DNA of 64,000 nt from Ectorhizobium quercum (GCF_026552795.1 NZ_JANFPI010000003.1:372001-436000), one strand, 5' to 3'; counted from the stretch's first letter, positions 26,488-36,540 are shown. The notes: generated by a model from the sequence alone, not told the origin. A program made the numbers and translations.

Positions 26488-27006
26488 ATGGAATCGAGCG
26501 TAAAATCCCGTCGCACCGCATCGCTGAAGACGCCGAGCGGTTTGGGCGAAGAAGCGGTGAGGGACATTTCGGCCGGCGCGACGACCCTTCTGGCCGACGT
26601 GTTTGCTCTCTATCTCAAGACCAAGAATTTTCATTGGCATATGTCCGGCCCCAATTTCCGCGATTATCACCTTTTGCTCGATGAGCAGGGGGAACAGATT
26701 CTGGCCCTGACCGACGATCTGGCGGAACGGGCCCGCAAGCTTGGCGGAACCACGCTGCGCTCCATCGGCGACATCGCCCGCCGCCAGCGCATCAAGGATA
26801 ACGATGCCGATTTCGTCCACCCGCACGAGATGCTGGCGGAATTGCGCGACGATAATCGTGCGCTCGTCGCCAGCATGCGCGAACTTCACGACATGTGCGA
26901 CGAATACGGCGACGTCGCCACGGCCAGCCTTCTCGAAAACTGGATCGACGAAGGCGAGCGACGCGTGTGGTTCCTTTTCGAAACACTGCGCAACACCAAC
27001 GGCTGA
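26488..27006 (+). CDS. Dps/ferritin-like DNA-protection protein
   Basis: 172-residue member of the Dps family of 12-subunit mini-ferritins, which oxidise and store iron with hydrogen peroxide and shield DNA. The ferroxidase-site signature is KTKNFHWHMSGPNFRDYHLLLDEQGEQI (His, His, Asp and Glu ligands, near residues 45-72). The tail is WIDEGERRVWFLFETLRNTNG. The basic N-terminal 20 residues could bind DNA. AGGAG precedes the ATG by eight bases. Divergent from iolR and followed by a stem-loop terminator. No OxyR or Fur box was recognised. Confidence 0.93.
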   Translation: MESSVKSRRTASLKTPSGLGEEAVRDISAGATTLLADVFALYLKTKNFHWHMSGPNFRDYHLLLDEQGEQILALTDDLAERARKLGGTTLRSIGDIARRQRIKDNDADFVHPHEMLAELRDDNRALVASMRELHDMCDEYGDVATASLLENWIDEGERRVWFLFETLRNTNG

Positions 27007-27032
27007 ACCGACTACAACCTCTGAGACGTGTG

Positions 27033-27060
27033 CGGCGCCCGGACTCGTTTCCGGGCGTCG
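27033..27060 (+). terminator. terminator of the Dps-like gene
   Basis: An 11-bp GC-rich stem with one G-U pair (27033-27043 with 27050-27060) and a six-base loop, 26 bases after the stop codon. The T run is weak. Confidence 0.65.
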
Positions 27061-27958
27061 CTGTATGATGGAAGCGATCTTGAGAAAGAATCCGGTTCCG
27101 GCGGCCCGGAACCGAGGGACGTTTTCCCGGTTGTACCGGCGGGTCCCGGTCGGTGATAAGCATCCGAACAATCTGTCATATTCCTGTCCTGAAAGGCGAA
27201 GCCTGCGCGGGTTCCGATCGGACCCGACGGCGTCACGCGCGGCATTGCACCCGCAGCGAAGAGCGGGCGGGGACCGTGTCCGGACCGCTTTGCGGGCTGT
27301 GTCGATTGCAACCGGTTGCATCCATAAAAGTGTATTTGCAGCAAAGAATTAACCATTCGTGGTATAAAACGTGCCGGGGCCTTACGCGAGGCCTCGGGGG
27401 CGTTAAAAGCCCTCGACTGGGTGCTCGCCGTTGAGCGCCGACCCCTTCGGTTTCTGGTCTGTGAGCCCGCGGCATATGCACGGGTGTTCCGGACGAGAGG
27501 TTCCAGGGATCGTGCCTTCACGGTTTTCGACCCCGTTTGCCCGGGGTCAGGGAAAGAGGCGCGGAGTGTCCGGAGTGCTTCTTTCGGAGAAAACCGGATG
27601 GCGCGAGAGTAATGACTATTCCCGCCAAGCTACGACCACGGCATGACGCCGTGCTGCTTCGCTGAATGGACGGATCGGCGGCCGCGTCATTTGGAGACGT
27701 GGAGAACCACGAAGGAAAAGCCCTTGGTGCAACAGTCGATTGGTACGCTTCGGCATTTTATCGCCGTTCCGGCAGGGAGCCTGCCCGTATCGCGCTTTCT
27801 CGCGAGGCGGGCCGGAAAGCCGTGTCCCTTGCCGGTGGCAAGGGCGATCGAGCATCAGTGCCGTCGACATTTCCGGAGCGGTTTCGCGAGGGGTCGACCG
27901 GGGAGAGTGTGCATGACGGAAGCTTGCACGGAATTGTCAACGAGAGGATGAAACGGAA
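27061..27958. other. 898-bp intergenic region with several strong hairpins
   Basis: No conserved protein is recognisable. From about 27363 (TATAAA) there is a run of stem-loops: 27374-27397 (9 bp), GGGC/GCCC near 27397-27411, GGTGCTC/GAGCGCC near 27419-27440, a perfect 7-bp stem at 27529-27548 and a 6-bp stem at 27637-27653. This could be a structured small RNA, or the leader of the following chemoreceptor. It does not match tRNA, tmRNA, 4.5S or RNase P features that I know. Confidence 0.4.
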
Positions 27959-29785
27959 ATGAAATCCTTACTGAATGTCATGAGCCGTGGATCGATGGCG
28001 GATGCCGTCGTGGCCGCGATGAGCAAGTCCTTGGCGTTGATCGAATTCGATCCTCAGGGAAATATCCTGACGGCGAATGAAAACTTTCTCCGCACGATCG
28101 GTTATCAGCTTTCCGAGCTTGCCGGCCAGCACCATCGCATGTTCGTCGATCCCGCATTCGTGCAAAGCCCGGCCTATGCCGCCTTCTGGGCCAAGCTCGG
28201 CCGGGGCGAGTTCGATGCGGCCGAATACAAGCGCTTCGGCAAGGGTGGGCGGGAAATCTGGCTCCAGGCATCCTACAATCCGGTTCTCGACAGCCGGGGC
28301 AGGGTGATGAAGGTGATCAAGATCGCCACCGACATCACCGACGCCAAGATGAAGGCCGCCGACAATAGCGGCAAGATCGTCGCCATCTCGCGCGCGCAGG
28401 CGATGATCGAATTCACCCCCGAAGGCGAAATTCTGGACGCCAACGAGAATTTCCTCGCCGCGGTCGGCTACCGGCTGAACGAAGTCGTCGGCAAGCACCA
28501 TCGCATCTTCCTGGAGCCGGCCGAAGCCGAGAAACCGGACTATGCCGCTTTCTGGAAGAGCCTGCGTAACGGTGAGTTCATCGCCCGGGAGTTCAAGCGC
28601 GTCGGCAAGGGCCAGAAGGAAGTCTGGCTCCAGGCGTCCTACAATCCGATCTTCGATCCGGATGGCAAGGTCATCAAGGTCGTCAAATTCGCCACAGACA
28701 TCACGGGCCGGGTTTATGCCGTCAACGAGATCGGCGTCGGCCTTGGCCGGGTCGCCGCGGGCGACCTGACCTGCGATATCAGTAAGCCGTTCATCCCCTC
28801 CCTCGACAAGCTCAGGACGGATTTCAATCATTCCGTCGAAACCCTGCGCGATGCCCTGAAAACCGTGGAGGCGAATGCCGCGGCCATCAATTCCGCCGCA
28901 CGCGAGATCAGCACGGCGTCGGACGACCTGTCCCGCCGCACCGAACAGCAGGCCGCTTCCGTCGAGGAGACCGCCGCCGCGCTGGAGGAGATCACGACGA
29001 CCGTTCAGACCTCCACCCGGCGCGCGGAAGAAGCGGCCGGGCTGGTCGCCCGCTCCAGGCAGCGCGCGGAACAATCCGAAAGCATCGTCCGGCAGGCCGT
29101 CTCCACCATGATGGAGATCGACCGGTCCTCCAGTGAAATCAGCGGCATTACCGACACGATGGACGAGATCGCCTTTCAGACGAACCTGCTGGCGCTCAAT
29201 GCCGGCGTCGAAGCCGCCCGCGCCGGCGATGCCGGCAAGGGATTCGCGGTCGTCGCCCAGGAAGTGCGCCAGCTCGCCCAACGGGCGGCCGTCGCGGCCA
29301 AGGAAATCAAGGGGCTCATCGACAAATCGGCGCGCGAAGTGAAAACCGGCGTCGATTTGGTCGGCAATACGGGGACGGCCTTGCAGGCAATCGTCAGCGA
29401 CGTTCAGGAGATCAGCACCCATGTCAGCGCCATCGTCGAAGCGGCCCGCGAACAGGCCGTCGGACTGTCCGAGATCAATTCCGCCGTCGGCGTGATGGAT
29501 CAGGGAACACAGCAGAACGCCGCTATGGTCGAGGAGTCCTCCGCGGCGAGCGCCGGTCTGGCCTCGGAGGCCGACGGGCTGAACAGACTGCTGGCGCGCT
29601 TCCGGCTGGAGACGGGAGGTGCTGGCGTATCCGCCGTCCATCTCTCGCCGGTCCCGGCAGCAGCGCATGCCGAGGCCAGGCCGGTCGCATCGCCGGCGCG
29701 GGCGCTGGGCAGGAAACTCGCCGGTGCCTTCGACGGCAGGTCGGCAACGGCCGCTGCGTCGGCCAACGAGTGGGAGGAATTCTGA
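27959..29785 (+). CDS. soluble PAS-PAS methyl-accepting chemotaxis protein
   Basis: 608-residue chemoreceptor without membrane helices. Two tandem PAS domains, about residues 22-135 and 143-250, are clearly duplicated: each has ANENFL..GY, HHR, YAAFW and WLQASYNP, and each probably binds a cofactor or small ligand. A HAMP-like segment ([14 protein letters not shown]) leads into the signalling hairpin with [20 protein letters not shown] and [15 protein letters not shown]. It ends EWEEF like the membrane receptor at 19239-21167. Such cytoplasmic receptors sense redox or metabolism. The start is ATG 27959 with GAGGA upstream. Confidence 0.93.
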   Translation: MKSLLNVMSRGSMADAVVAAMSKSLALIEFDPQGNILTANENFLRTIGYQLSELAGQHHRMFVDPAFVQSPAYAAFWAKLGRGEFDAAEYKRFGKGGREIWLQASYNPVLDSRGRVMKVIKIATDITDAKMKAADNSGKIVAISRAQAMIEFTPEGEILDANENFLAAVGYRLNEVVGKHHRIFLEPAEAEKPDYAAFWKSLRNGEFIAREFKRVGKGQKEVWLQASYNPIFDPDGKVIKVVKFATDITGRVYAVNEIGVGLGRVAAGDLTCDISKPFIPSLDKLRTDFNHSVETLRDALKTVEANAAAINSAAREISTASDDLSRRTEQQAASVEETAAALEEITTTVQTSTRRAEEAAGLVARSRQRAEQSESIVRQAVSTMMEIDRSSSEISGITDTMDEIAFQTNLLALNAGVEAARAGDAGKGFAVVAQEVRQLAQRAAVAAKEIKGLIDKSAREVKTGVDLVGNTGTALQAIVSDVQEISTHVSAIVEAAREQAVGLSEINSAVGVMDQGTQQNAAMVEESSAASAGLASEADGLNRLLARFRLETGGAGVSAVHLSPVPAAAHAEARPVASPARALGRKLAGAFDGRSATAAASANEWEEF

Positions 29786-29865
29786 CGCGGCAGGAGGAAC
29801 TGGCGCGACAGGCCCCGGTGGTCCGGAGCTTGCAGGTGTCGGACCTCAGCCTCGGGTTGAGATCG

Positions 29866-29895
29866 CGAAAGCCGGGCCATTACGTCCGGCTTTCG
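29866..29895 (+). terminator. terminator of the PAS chemoreceptor gene
   Basis: A perfect 10-bp stem (29866-29875 with 29886-29895) with a ten-base loop, 80 bases after the stop; a TTTTT run lies about a dozen bases downstream. Confidence 0.65.
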
Positions 29896-30219
29896 CCGAT
29901 TCTGCGTTTTTCCCCGCCAAACGGTGCCGATTCGTCCGTTTGAAACGGTTTAAATGATTATTTTTTCCTGTTTTGCCAAATTATCCCGATGTGATGGCTT
30001 TGCAACGCTTGATAGATATCATGAAATTTCGTTCTGGTTTTTGTCTTGTTTGATTGAATTTGGAAAAAAATATTCCCGATACGGTGCTACATGGCCCGCG
30101 TGCTGGCACTCTTACGTAAATCCGCCGGCTCCTCCTTCACATCGGCGACGATTTTTTGACGTTGCGCTCGACGCGTTTCGTCATGAAACTCGATCCGAAT
30201 GATTGCAATGGGAGGAGAC
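29896..30219. other. AT-rich intergenic region before the FadL-type gene
   Basis: About 324 bp. Bases 29945-30085 are strikingly AT-rich for this genome and probably hold the promoter of the porin gene. I cannot assign -35 and -10 boxes with confidence, and see no gene. Confidence 0.4.
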
Positions 30220-31503
30220 ATGGCAACCATCTCGATGAGAACGCTGGCGTTCGGCGTGTGCGCCTGCGCCATCGCCGCGCCGGCATTTGCCGGGGGACTG
30301 GAGCGCGGCGGATACAATATCGACCTGCTGTTCGATCCGTCGGATTATGCGCTGGAAGGCACGGCGACTTTCGTTATGCCCCAGCGCGGCGTCCACGGGG
30401 CGGTCGACAATCCCGAAAAGAGCGGCGGCAGCCTGCCGGGCAGTTGGTCGACGAAAGCCGACGACAGCGAAAACTACTGGTCTCCGCGCATCGGCGCGAA
30501 GGCCGTGATCGGCGATTTCGCCGACTGCATGGCCGACTATTCCGAGCCCTGGGGCGCGCATCTGAAGCCCGGAGAGTGGCAGGGGTCCAGCTACAATATC
30601 GAAACGGAAGTGAAGTCGCAGAACTATGCGGCGACCTGCCGTGTGAAGTTCGATGTTGGCAAGGGAACCTTCTCGGTCATCGGCGGCGCCTTCTATCAGG
30701 AGATCAGCGGCTTCAAGGACCGTCAGGTGATTTCGCCGGTCGCGCTGGGGCCGGCCTATCCTTCGTTGTTCAGCGGTGTCGGCACCCTGGACATGGAAGG
30801 TGACGGCTGGGGCTGGCGCGCCGGTCTGGCCTATGAGATCCCCGAGATCGCCTTCCGGGCGAGCCTGGTCTACAACAGTGCCGTCGATTTCGATCTGAGC
30901 GGAACGGTCGACCTGACCAGCGTTCCCGCCATCCCGACCCATCCGGTCCTGTCCATTTTCGGGGGAAGGGTCGTTCCGGTCTACGGGTCGGTCTCCATGC
31001 CCGATTCCGTCGAACTCAAGGTGCAGTCCGGCATCGCGCCGGACTGGCTGGCCTTCGGCTCGGTGAAGTGGACCGACTGGAGCCAGGTGCAGACCGTGCC
31101 GTTCTGCCCGGTCGGCATGTCGCCCTGCGTCGCCGGGGTCAGCGCCCTCAATACGCTCGATCTGTTCTACCGCGACGGCTGGACGGTTTCCGGCGGCATC
31201 GGTCACAAGTTCAACGACCAGTGGAGCGGCGCCGTCAGCCTGACATGGGATCGCGGTACCTCGACGGTGATTGGCACGCAGACCGACAGCTGGGTTCTCG
31301 GCTCGCAGGTCATCTATTCGCCGAACAGGAACCTCGAACTGAAGCTTTCCGGCGCTCTCGGCCTTCTGACATCCGGCAGTTCCGGTGCCGGCGCGCCCTG
31401 CAACGCGGGCTCGGCCCTGCCTGTCTGCGGCGACGAGGCGACCTACCGGTTCGGCAACGACCTCGTGGCGGCGATCTCGACCTCCGTAAAGGTCAAGTTT
31501 TGA
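30220..31503 (+). CDS. OmpP1/FadL family outer-membrane transporter
   Basis: 427-residue outer-membrane beta-barrel of the family that takes up long-chain fatty acids and other hydrophobic molecules. A signal peptide MATISMRTLAFGVCACAIAAPAFA is followed by GGLERGGYNIDLLFDPSDYALEG, typical of rhizobial members. The barrel strands alternate hydrophobic and polar residues, and the chain ends in aromatic VKVKF, the usual outer-membrane insertion signal. Paired cysteines (FCPVGMSPC and PCNAGSALPVC) sit in predicted loops. GGGAGGAG before ATG 30220 fixes the start. Monocistronic, followed by a dispersed repeat and a terminator. Substrate unknown. Confidence 0.9.
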   Translation: MATISMRTLAFGVCACAIAAPAFAGGLERGGYNIDLLFDPSDYALEGTATFVMPQRGVHGAVDNPEKSGGSLPGSWSTKADDSENYWSPRIGAKAVIGDFADCMADYSEPWGAHLKPGEWQGSSYNIETEVKSQNYAATCRVKFDVGKGTFSVIGGAFYQEISGFKDRQVISPVALGPAYPSLFSGVGTLDMEGDGWGWRAGLAYEIPEIAFRASLVYNSAVDFDLSGTVDLTSVPAIPTHPVLSIFGGRVVPVYGSVSMPDSVELKVQSGIAPDWLAFGSVKWTDWSQVQTVPFCPVGMSPCVAGVSALNTLDLFYRDGWTVSGGIGHKFNDQWSGAVSLTWDRGTSTVIGTQTDSWVLGSQVIYSPNRNLELKLSGALGLLTSGSSGAGAPCNAGSALPVCGDEATYRFGNDLVAAISTSVKVKF

Positions 31504-31559
31504 GGCAGGCCGACTTGCCTTCGCAAGAGAGAGGAGCCCGGTACGTCTAAGCTCTAGCG

Positions 31560-31690
31560 TATTGACAAACCTTCTCCTTCGTCACCCTCGGGTTTAACCC
31601 GAGGGTCCACGCCGCACGCGGCGAGGTGGATGGTCGGGTCGAGCCCGACCATGACGAAAGGAAGCGATGAGCCTTTTGTCCAGCAGTCAG
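31560..31690 (+). repeat. dispersed palindromic intergenic repeat, copy 1
   Basis: Begins TATTGACAAA and ends CAGTCAG. It contains two palindromes, CCCTCGGGTTTAACCCGAGGG and GGTCGGGTCGAGCCCGACC-type arms, with CCACGCCGC and GGTGGATGG between. Copies 2 and 3 lie at 36408-36540 and 51152-51254. It resembles RIME-type elements of rhizobia. It lies directly between the porin gene and its terminator. Confidence 0.8.
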
Positions 31691-31715
31691 GAGCCCGGCA
31701 GGTCCGGGCTCTTTT
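31691..31715 (+). terminator. rho-independent terminator after repeat copy 1
   Basis: GAGCCCGG/CCGGGCTC with a CAGGT loop, then TTTT. It probably ends the porin transcript after the repeat. A partial copy of its left arm (GAGCCCGG near 31534) lies before the repeat, as if the element had been inserted beside the terminator. Confidence 0.8.
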
Positions 31716-31770
31716 CACGATGGAATTAGGAATACCCGCGCGCGATCCGGCCGCTTGCCCTCGGGCCACA

Positions 31771-31977
31771 TCAGGGATGCGTCTGGAAATAGGTGCTTTT
31801 CTCCAGGGGTATCTTGCTCAGAAGGTGCATCACCTTCCCGGTGTCGATCCGCTCGACGCTGTGAATGCAGCCGTCGCGAAAGGCTATCCAGAGACGTTCG
31901 GTGTCCGGATCGAAATGCAGCGCCGCAATTCGTTTCGAGTGTACGGGAAGCATCAGCATGACGGTATCAGGCCGCAT
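31771..31977 (-). CDS. small KTSC-like protein
   Basis: 68-residue protein with the pattern VHSKRIAALHFDPDTERLWI, then a strand and a C-terminal YFQTHP. This resembles the KTSC domain, a short beta-rich fold found alone or fused to other proteins and of uncertain function. No signal peptide or membrane segment. There is no clear ribosome site before ATG 31977; an in-frame ATG at 31959 is an alternative. The gene lies between the porin terminator and gor on the opposite strand. That it is a real gene rests on the protein-like composition and the domain resemblance. Confidence 0.5.
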   Translation of the reverse strand: MRPDTVMLMLPVHSKRIAALHFDPDTERLWIAFRDGCIHSVERIDTGKVMHLLSKIPLEKSTYFQTHP

Positions 31978-32210
31978 GGATGCGAAAATTGCAACTTCAT
32001 CTTATGCGTTAGGTTAGCGGCGATAGTTAATGCGGCGCCCGCGGCGGCAAGGGTTTCGCGCCGCAAGGCATCCTTTTTCCCGGAGGGTGGGCACAGCGAA
32101 GGATGTCGTCTCGTCTTTTCGCGTTGCGCGCATTATATAGCGCTCGATACCGCCGCTTCGCCGGCAGCCGTTCGATTCCGATGTCTTCCCAGCCCGCCAA
32201 GGAGCCGCCC

Positions 32211-33599
32211 GTGACCGATTACGATTATGATCTCTTTGTTATCGGCGGCGGTTCCGGCGGCGTGCGCAGCGCCCGCCTCGCGGCCTCGCTTGGAAAGAAG
32301 GTCGCCGTGGCGGAGGAGTTCCGCTTCGGTGGCACCTGCGTGATCCGCGGCTGCGTTCCGAAGAAGCTCTATGTCTATGCCTCGCAGTTTCCGGAGCATT
32401 TCGAAGACGCGGCCGGTTTCGGCTGGCGCGTCGGCGAGACGGCTTTCGACTGGCCGGCGCTGGTTGCGGCGAAGGAGAAGGAAATCACCCGACTGGAGGG
32501 GCTTTACCGCAAGGGGCTGGAAAACGCGAAGGCCGAGATCGTCGAAAGCCGTGCGGTTCTGGCCGGACCTCACGAGGTGAAGATCCTGGCGAGCGGAAAA
32601 ACCGTCACGGCGGAGCGCATCGTCATTGCCACCGGCAGTTCCAGCAATGCGAACAGGGAGATCACCGGCCATGATCTGTGCATTTCCTCGAACGAAGCCT
32701 TCGACCTGCCGGAATTGCCGAAATCGATCCTGATCGCCGGCGGTGGATACATCGCCGTTGAATTCGCCAACATCTTTCACGGTCTCGGTGTCGAGACCAC
32801 GCTGATCTATCGCGGCCCGGAAATTCTCTCGCGATTCGACCACGATATGCGGCGCGGCCTTCAGGAGGCAATGGAGGCGAAGGGGATTCGCTTCCTGCTT
32901 TCCGACATCATCGAGACCGTGGAACGCGCTCCGCAGGGCGGGCTGCTGGCCCGGACGGCCCGGCAGATCGAAGTGACCGCCGATCAGGTGATGCTGGCCC
33001 TCGGCCGCAGTCCCAACACGAAGGGGCTGGGCCTGGAGGAAGCGGGCGTGGTGCTCGACGGACGCGGCGCGATCGTCGTCGACGAATATTCGCGGTCCAA
33101 CGTGGCGTCGATCTGGGCGCTCGGCGACGTGACGGACCGGGTCCAGCTCACGCCGGTCGCGATCCACGAGGCCATGTGCTTCATCGATACCGAATACCGC
33201 GGCAAGCCGGTGAAGCCGGATCACGACCTGATCCCGACGGCCGTCTTCTCGCAGCCGGAGATCGGCACCGTCGGCCTGAGCGAGGAGGCCGCCGCCCGGC
33301 GTTTCCCCGAGGTCGAGGTCTACCGGGCGCAATTCCGTCCGATGAAGGCGACGCTGTCCGGCCGCCAGGAGAAGACGATCATGAAGCTGGTGGTCAATGC
33401 CGAAGACCGCAAGGTCGTCGGAGCGCATGTTCTCGGCCACGACGCCGGCGAGATGGCGCAGCTTCTCGGCATCATCCTGAAAGCCGGCTGCACGAAGGAC
33501 GATTTCGACCGCACGATGGCCCTTCATCCCTCGGCGGCCGAGGAGCTGGTGACGATGTACAGCCCGAGCTACGTGATCAGGAACGGGGAAAGGCAATGA
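32211..33599 (+). CDS. gor: glutathione-disulfide reductase
   Basis: 462-residue flavoprotein that reduces oxidised glutathione with NADPH in the cytoplasm. The FAD fold IGGGSGGVRSARLAA is followed by the redox-active disulfide GGTCVIRGCVPKK (Cys-x4-Cys). The NADPH fold is AGGGYIAVEFANIFHGLG, and the catalytic His-Glu pair is in ALHPSAAEEL near the C-terminus. I choose GTG 32211 because AAGGAG lies six bases before it; a longer frame back to 32103 is basic and unlike the family. Its last 23 bases overlap the 3' end of the convergent LysR gene. Confidence 0.95.
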   Translation: MTDYDYDLFVIGGGSGGVRSARLAASLGKKVAVAEEFRFGGTCVIRGCVPKKLYVYASQFPEHFEDAAGFGWRVGETAFDWPALVAAKEKEITRLEGLYRKGLENAKAEIVESRAVLAGPHEVKILASGKTVTAERIVIATGSSSNANREITGHDLCISSNEAFDLPELPKSILIAGGGYIAVEFANIFHGLGVETTLIYRGPEILSRFDHDMRRGLQEAMEAKGIRFLLSDIIETVERAPQGGLLARTARQIEVTADQVMLALGRSPNTKGLGLEEAGVVLDGRGAIVVDEYSRSNVASIWALGDVTDRVQLTPVAIHEAMCFIDTEYRGKPVKPDHDLIPTAVFSQPEIGTVGLSEEAAARRFPEVEVYRAQFRPMKATLSGRQEKTIMKLVVNAEDRKVVGAHVLGHDAGEMAQLLGIILKAGCTKDDFDRTMALHPSAAEELVTMYSPSYVIRNGERQ

Positions 33600-34488
33600 G
33601 CGCAGGCGCCGGGCGCGTCCGCACTGCTTTCTGGCCCGCGAACAGATCCGCGTTGGTTTTCAGGAGCGCGGCCAGCCGGTCGAGCGCCGTGCGGACCTCC
33701 GGGCGCTGACGGTCGTCGTCGTTGACCGCCAGCCAGAGCGAATGCGTCAGCTCCTCGATCGGTTCGCCGTCGCGCACGAGATCCGCTGAGGCATCGCCGA
33801 TGAAAACCGGCAGGACGCCGCGTCCGGCTCCACCCGCGATCAGCTTCTCGACGATGTCCGGCGCGTTGGTCCAGGTATGAATCTGCGGCTCCCGGTTCCG
33901 GAAGACCCATTTCTCCGGATCGGAGGTGGCAGATTCCGTGCCGACCGATATCCACGGCAGGTCCGCGCGGGCGTCGTCGCCGGCCGGGCGATAGGCTGCA
34001 TAGCGGACGGTGACGGATTTTCGAACGGCGAAGTTTCCGTTTGCCGGCGGTTCGGCGCGCATCGCGATCATGCCGTGGCGGAACGTCAGGTCCTCGTCCG
34101 GTGTAAAGCGTTTGCAGCACAGCCGGAACGCATCGTCGGGGCCGCGTATGGCGCTGGCGTTTTCGGCGACGAAGCCGACGAGCCAGTGATCTTCTCCGGC
34201 GACCGAGACGATGGGCAGCGTGAAGGCCTCGTCATGCCAGCGGGCGATATCCGCCACCGTCCTGCGCATGGACTGAACATGGTCGAACAGCGTGTGACCG
34301 TCCGGCGCCAGCGCATAACCCTGCTGGCTGCGCACGAACAGCGCCCGTCCCATCATGCGCTCGAGCGCGAGCATCCGGCGGCCGATGGTCGGGGCGCTGA
34401 TGCCGGTGATCGCGGCAGCACCCGAAAGACCCCGTTGCGATGCGACGTGGAAAAACAGTTTCAGATCGTCCCAATCGACTTCCTTCAC
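33577..34488 (-). CDS. LysR-family transcriptional regulator
   Basis: 303-residue regulator. The winged helix-turn-helix is at residues 6-65 (WDDLKLFFHVASQRGLSGAAAITGISAPTIGRRMLALE), followed by a linker helix and a shorter than usual co-inducer domain. Its target and ligand are unknown. It is convergent with gor, sharing 23 bp, and divergent from a small gene at 34643, which is the classical place for a LysR target. Similar proteins in rhizobia have no assigned role. Confidence 0.9.
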   Translation of the reverse strand: MKEVDWDDLKLFFHVASQRGLSGAAAITGISAPTIGRRMLALERMMGRALFVRSQQGYALAPDGHTLFDHVQSMRRTVADIARWHDEAFTLPIVSVAGEDHWLVGFVAENASAIRGPDDAFRLCCKRFTPDEDLTFRHGMIAMRAEPPANGNFAVRKSVTVRYAAYRPAGDDARADLPWISVGTESATSDPEKWVFRNREPQIHTWTNAPDIVEKLIAGGAGRGVLPVFIGDASADLVRDGEPIEELTHSLWLAVNDDDRQRPEVRTALDRLAALLKTNADLFAGQKAVRTRPAPALIAFPRS

Positions 34489-34642
34489 GGCGGTTTCTCC
34501 TGATTGCCGGACGGATCATAGCGCAGCCTGCGGCAAAACGCATCGTTCACCGATGAAACGGGCGTTTCATCCGCCGGTCTACGCCTGCTGCGCGCTCCGT
34601 CTTATGTCTGCCGTTCATGTAACCGTGAACGGAGGCAGAGGA

Positions 34643-34852
34643 ATGGCACCCGAATGGATGAAGGCGATGGAAGCGGTGCGCGGGCCGCGCGGCCGGGCGG
34701 GATTGGCCGATCCCCTGGAAGCGGCCGAGTGGAACGGGCTCCAGTGGATCGCCGGCTTTCTGGCCCGGCTGACGCGCATCCACCTGACCCGTAGCGATGC
34801 CGCGCAAACCGCGCAAACCTGCTTGGTGGATCGCCGCGGACTTCCTATCTGA
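34643..34852 (+). CDS. small unknown protein divergent from LysR
   Basis: 69-residue protein beginning MAPEWMKAMEAVRGPRGRAG, with WNGLQWIAGFLARL in the middle. AGAGGA is just before the ATG. No domain is recognised. One amphipathic or weakly hydrophobic helix is possible around residues 32-45. Lying 154 bp from a divergent LysR start, it could be that regulator's target. It precedes the DAHP synthase gene by 117 bp. Confidence 0.5.
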   Translation: MAPEWMKAMEAVRGPRGRAGLADPLEAAEWNGLQWIAGFLARLTRIHLTRSDAAQTAQTCLVDRRGLPI

Positions 34853-34969
34853 CAGCATGCCGGCTTTTCAGGTTCCGGCCTAGCCAAGGGCGCAGCAAAG
34901 GTTTATAAGCCGCGCCCTGAAGGCGAGGAAATATTGACTTCCTGTCGAACGGAAGCTTGGAGAAAGCAT

Positions 34970-36343
34970 ATGGCACAGAATTGGTCCCCGGCAAGCTGGC
35001 GCGCCAAGCCGATCAGTCAGGTTCCCGATTATCCGGATGCGGACGCACTCAGGGCGACCGAACAGCGTCTTGCGGGTTTTCCGCCGCTCGTTTTCGCTGG
35101 TGAGGCCCGCCGCCTGAAGAAGGCGCTGGCCGGCGTGGCCGAAGGCAATGGCTTCCTGCTTCAGGGCGGCGATTGCGCCGAAAGCTTCGCCGAGCACAAT
35201 GCCGACCAGATCCGCGATTTCTTCCGCGTCTTCCTGCAAATGGCCGTCGTTCTGACCTTCGGCGCGCAGCAGCCGGTGGTGAAGGTCGGCCGCATCGCCG
35301 GCCAGTTCGCCAAGCCGCGCTCTTCGCCGAACGAGACGCAGAACGGCGTTTCGCTGCCGTCCTACCGCGGCGACATCGTCAACGGCATCGAGTTCACCGA
35401 GGAAGCGCGCATTCCCGCGCCGGAGCGCCAGGCGATGGCGTACCGCCAGTCGGCCGCGACGCTGAACCTTTTGCGCGCCTTCGCGATGGGCGGCTATGCC
35501 AACCTCGAGAACGTGCATCAGTGGATGCTGGGATTCGTCAAGGACAGCCCGCAGGCGGAGCGTTACCGCAAGCTTGCCGTCCGCATCACCGAGACGATGG
35601 ACTTCATGCGCGCCATCGGCATCTCGTCGGAAACCAACCCGAACCTGCGCGAAACGGATTTCTTCACCAGCCACGAGGCCCTGCTGCTCGGCTATGAGGA
35701 AGCGCTGACCCGCGTCGATTCCACCTCCGGCGACTGGTATGCGACGTCCGGCCACATGATCTGGATCGGCGACCGCACCCGCCAGCCGGACCACGCGCAT
35801 GTCGAATATTTCCGCGGCATCAAGAACCCGATCGGCCTGAAGTGCGGCCCGTCGATGACGGCCGACGGTCTTCTGGAACTCATCGACATCCTCAACCCGG
35901 CCAACGAGCCGGGCCGGCTGACGCTGATCTGCCGTTTCGGCCACGACAAGGTTGCCGAGCACCTGCCGCGCCTCATTCGCGCCGTCGAGCGCGAGGGCCG
36001 CAAGGTCGTCTGGTCCTGCGACCCGATGCACGGCAACACGGTGACGCTCAACAGCTACAAGACCCGTCCGTTCGAGCGCATCCTGTCAGAAGTCGAGAGC
36101 TTCTTCCAGATCCACCGCGCCGAGGGCACGCATCCGGGCGGCATCCACATCGAGATGACCGGCAAGGACGTGACCGAATGCACCGGCGGTGCCCGCGCGG
36201 TTTCGGCCGACAATCTCTCCGACCGTTACCACACGCATTGCGACCCGCGCCTCAACGCGGATCAGGCGCTTGAACTCGCCTTCCTTCTGGCCGAGCGCAT
36301 GAAGAGCGGCCGTGACGAGAAGAAGATGGCCGTCAACGCCTGA
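34970..36343 (+). CDS. class II 3-deoxy-7-phosphoheptulonate (DAHP) synthase
   Basis: 457-residue enzyme catalysing the first shikimate-pathway step, joining phosphoenolpyruvate and erythrose 4-phosphate. It is of the plant/actinobacterial class II type. Diagnostic segments are [31 protein letters not shown] with the metal-binding cysteine (residues 64-74), [41 protein letters not shown], and [16 protein letters not shown]. The start ATG 34970 has GGAG eight bases upstream. It has its own strong terminator, then repeat copy 2. The symbol varies (aroF or aroG) between genomes, so none is given. Confidence 0.95.
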   Translation: MAQNWSPASWRAKPISQVPDYPDADALRATEQRLAGFPPLVFAGEARRLKKALAGVAEGNGFLLQGGDCAESFAEHNADQIRDFFRVFLQMAVVLTFGAQQPVVKVGRIAGQFAKPRSSPNETQNGVSLPSYRGDIVNGIEFTEEARIPAPERQAMAYRQSAATLNLLRAFAMGGYANLENVHQWMLGFVKDSPQAERYRKLAVRITETMDFMRAIGISSETNPNLRETDFFTSHEALLLGYEEALTRVDSTSGDWYATSGHMIWIGDRTRQPDHAHVEYFRGIKNPIGLKCGPSMTADGLLELIDILNPANEPGRLTLICRFGHDKVAEHLPRLIRAVEREGRKVVWSCDPMHGNTVTLNSYKTRPFERILSEVESFFQIHRAEGTHPGGIHIEMTGKDVTECTGGARAVSADNLSDRYHTHCDPRLNADQALELAFLLAERMKSGRDEKKMAVNA

Positions 36344-36371
36344 TCGTCCCGCAAGGACGGTCCTCATCGAA

Positions 36372-36407
36372 CGAAAAGGCCGGTGGAGCGATCCGCCGGC
36401 CTTTTCG
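36372..36407 (+). terminator. terminator of the DAHP synthase gene
   Basis: A perfect 12-bp stem (36372-36383 with 36396-36407) whose right arm contains CCTTTT; the stem can extend inward by two more pairs. Strong intrinsic terminator, 28 bases after the stop. Confidence 0.85.
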
Positions 36408-36540
36408 TATTGACAATCCGTCTCCTTCGTCACCCTCCGGCTTGACCCGAGGGGCCACGCCGCAAGCGCCGCGGTGGATGGTCGGGGTCCCGGCCCGGCC
36501 GTGACGGAAGAGAGCGATACGCCCTTTGTCAGTAGTCTGA
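36408..36540 (+). repeat. dispersed palindromic intergenic repeat, copy 2
   Basis: Same element as copies at 31560-31690 and 51152-51254: TATTGACAATCCGTCTCCTT start, CCACGCCGCAAGCG core, GCGATACGCCCTTTGTC near the end. It is flanked by a 15-base inverted repeat (36380-36394 and 36548-36562), which could fold the whole element into one large hairpin. Lies between convergent DAHP synthase and the sulfatase-fold gene. Confidence 0.8.

Noticed and set aside
27360..27660. tmRNA, 6S RNA or tRNA in the hairpin-rich gap
   Set aside because: No tag peptide coding segment, no tRNA-like arms and no 6S pattern I could recognise, so it is left as unassigned structure.
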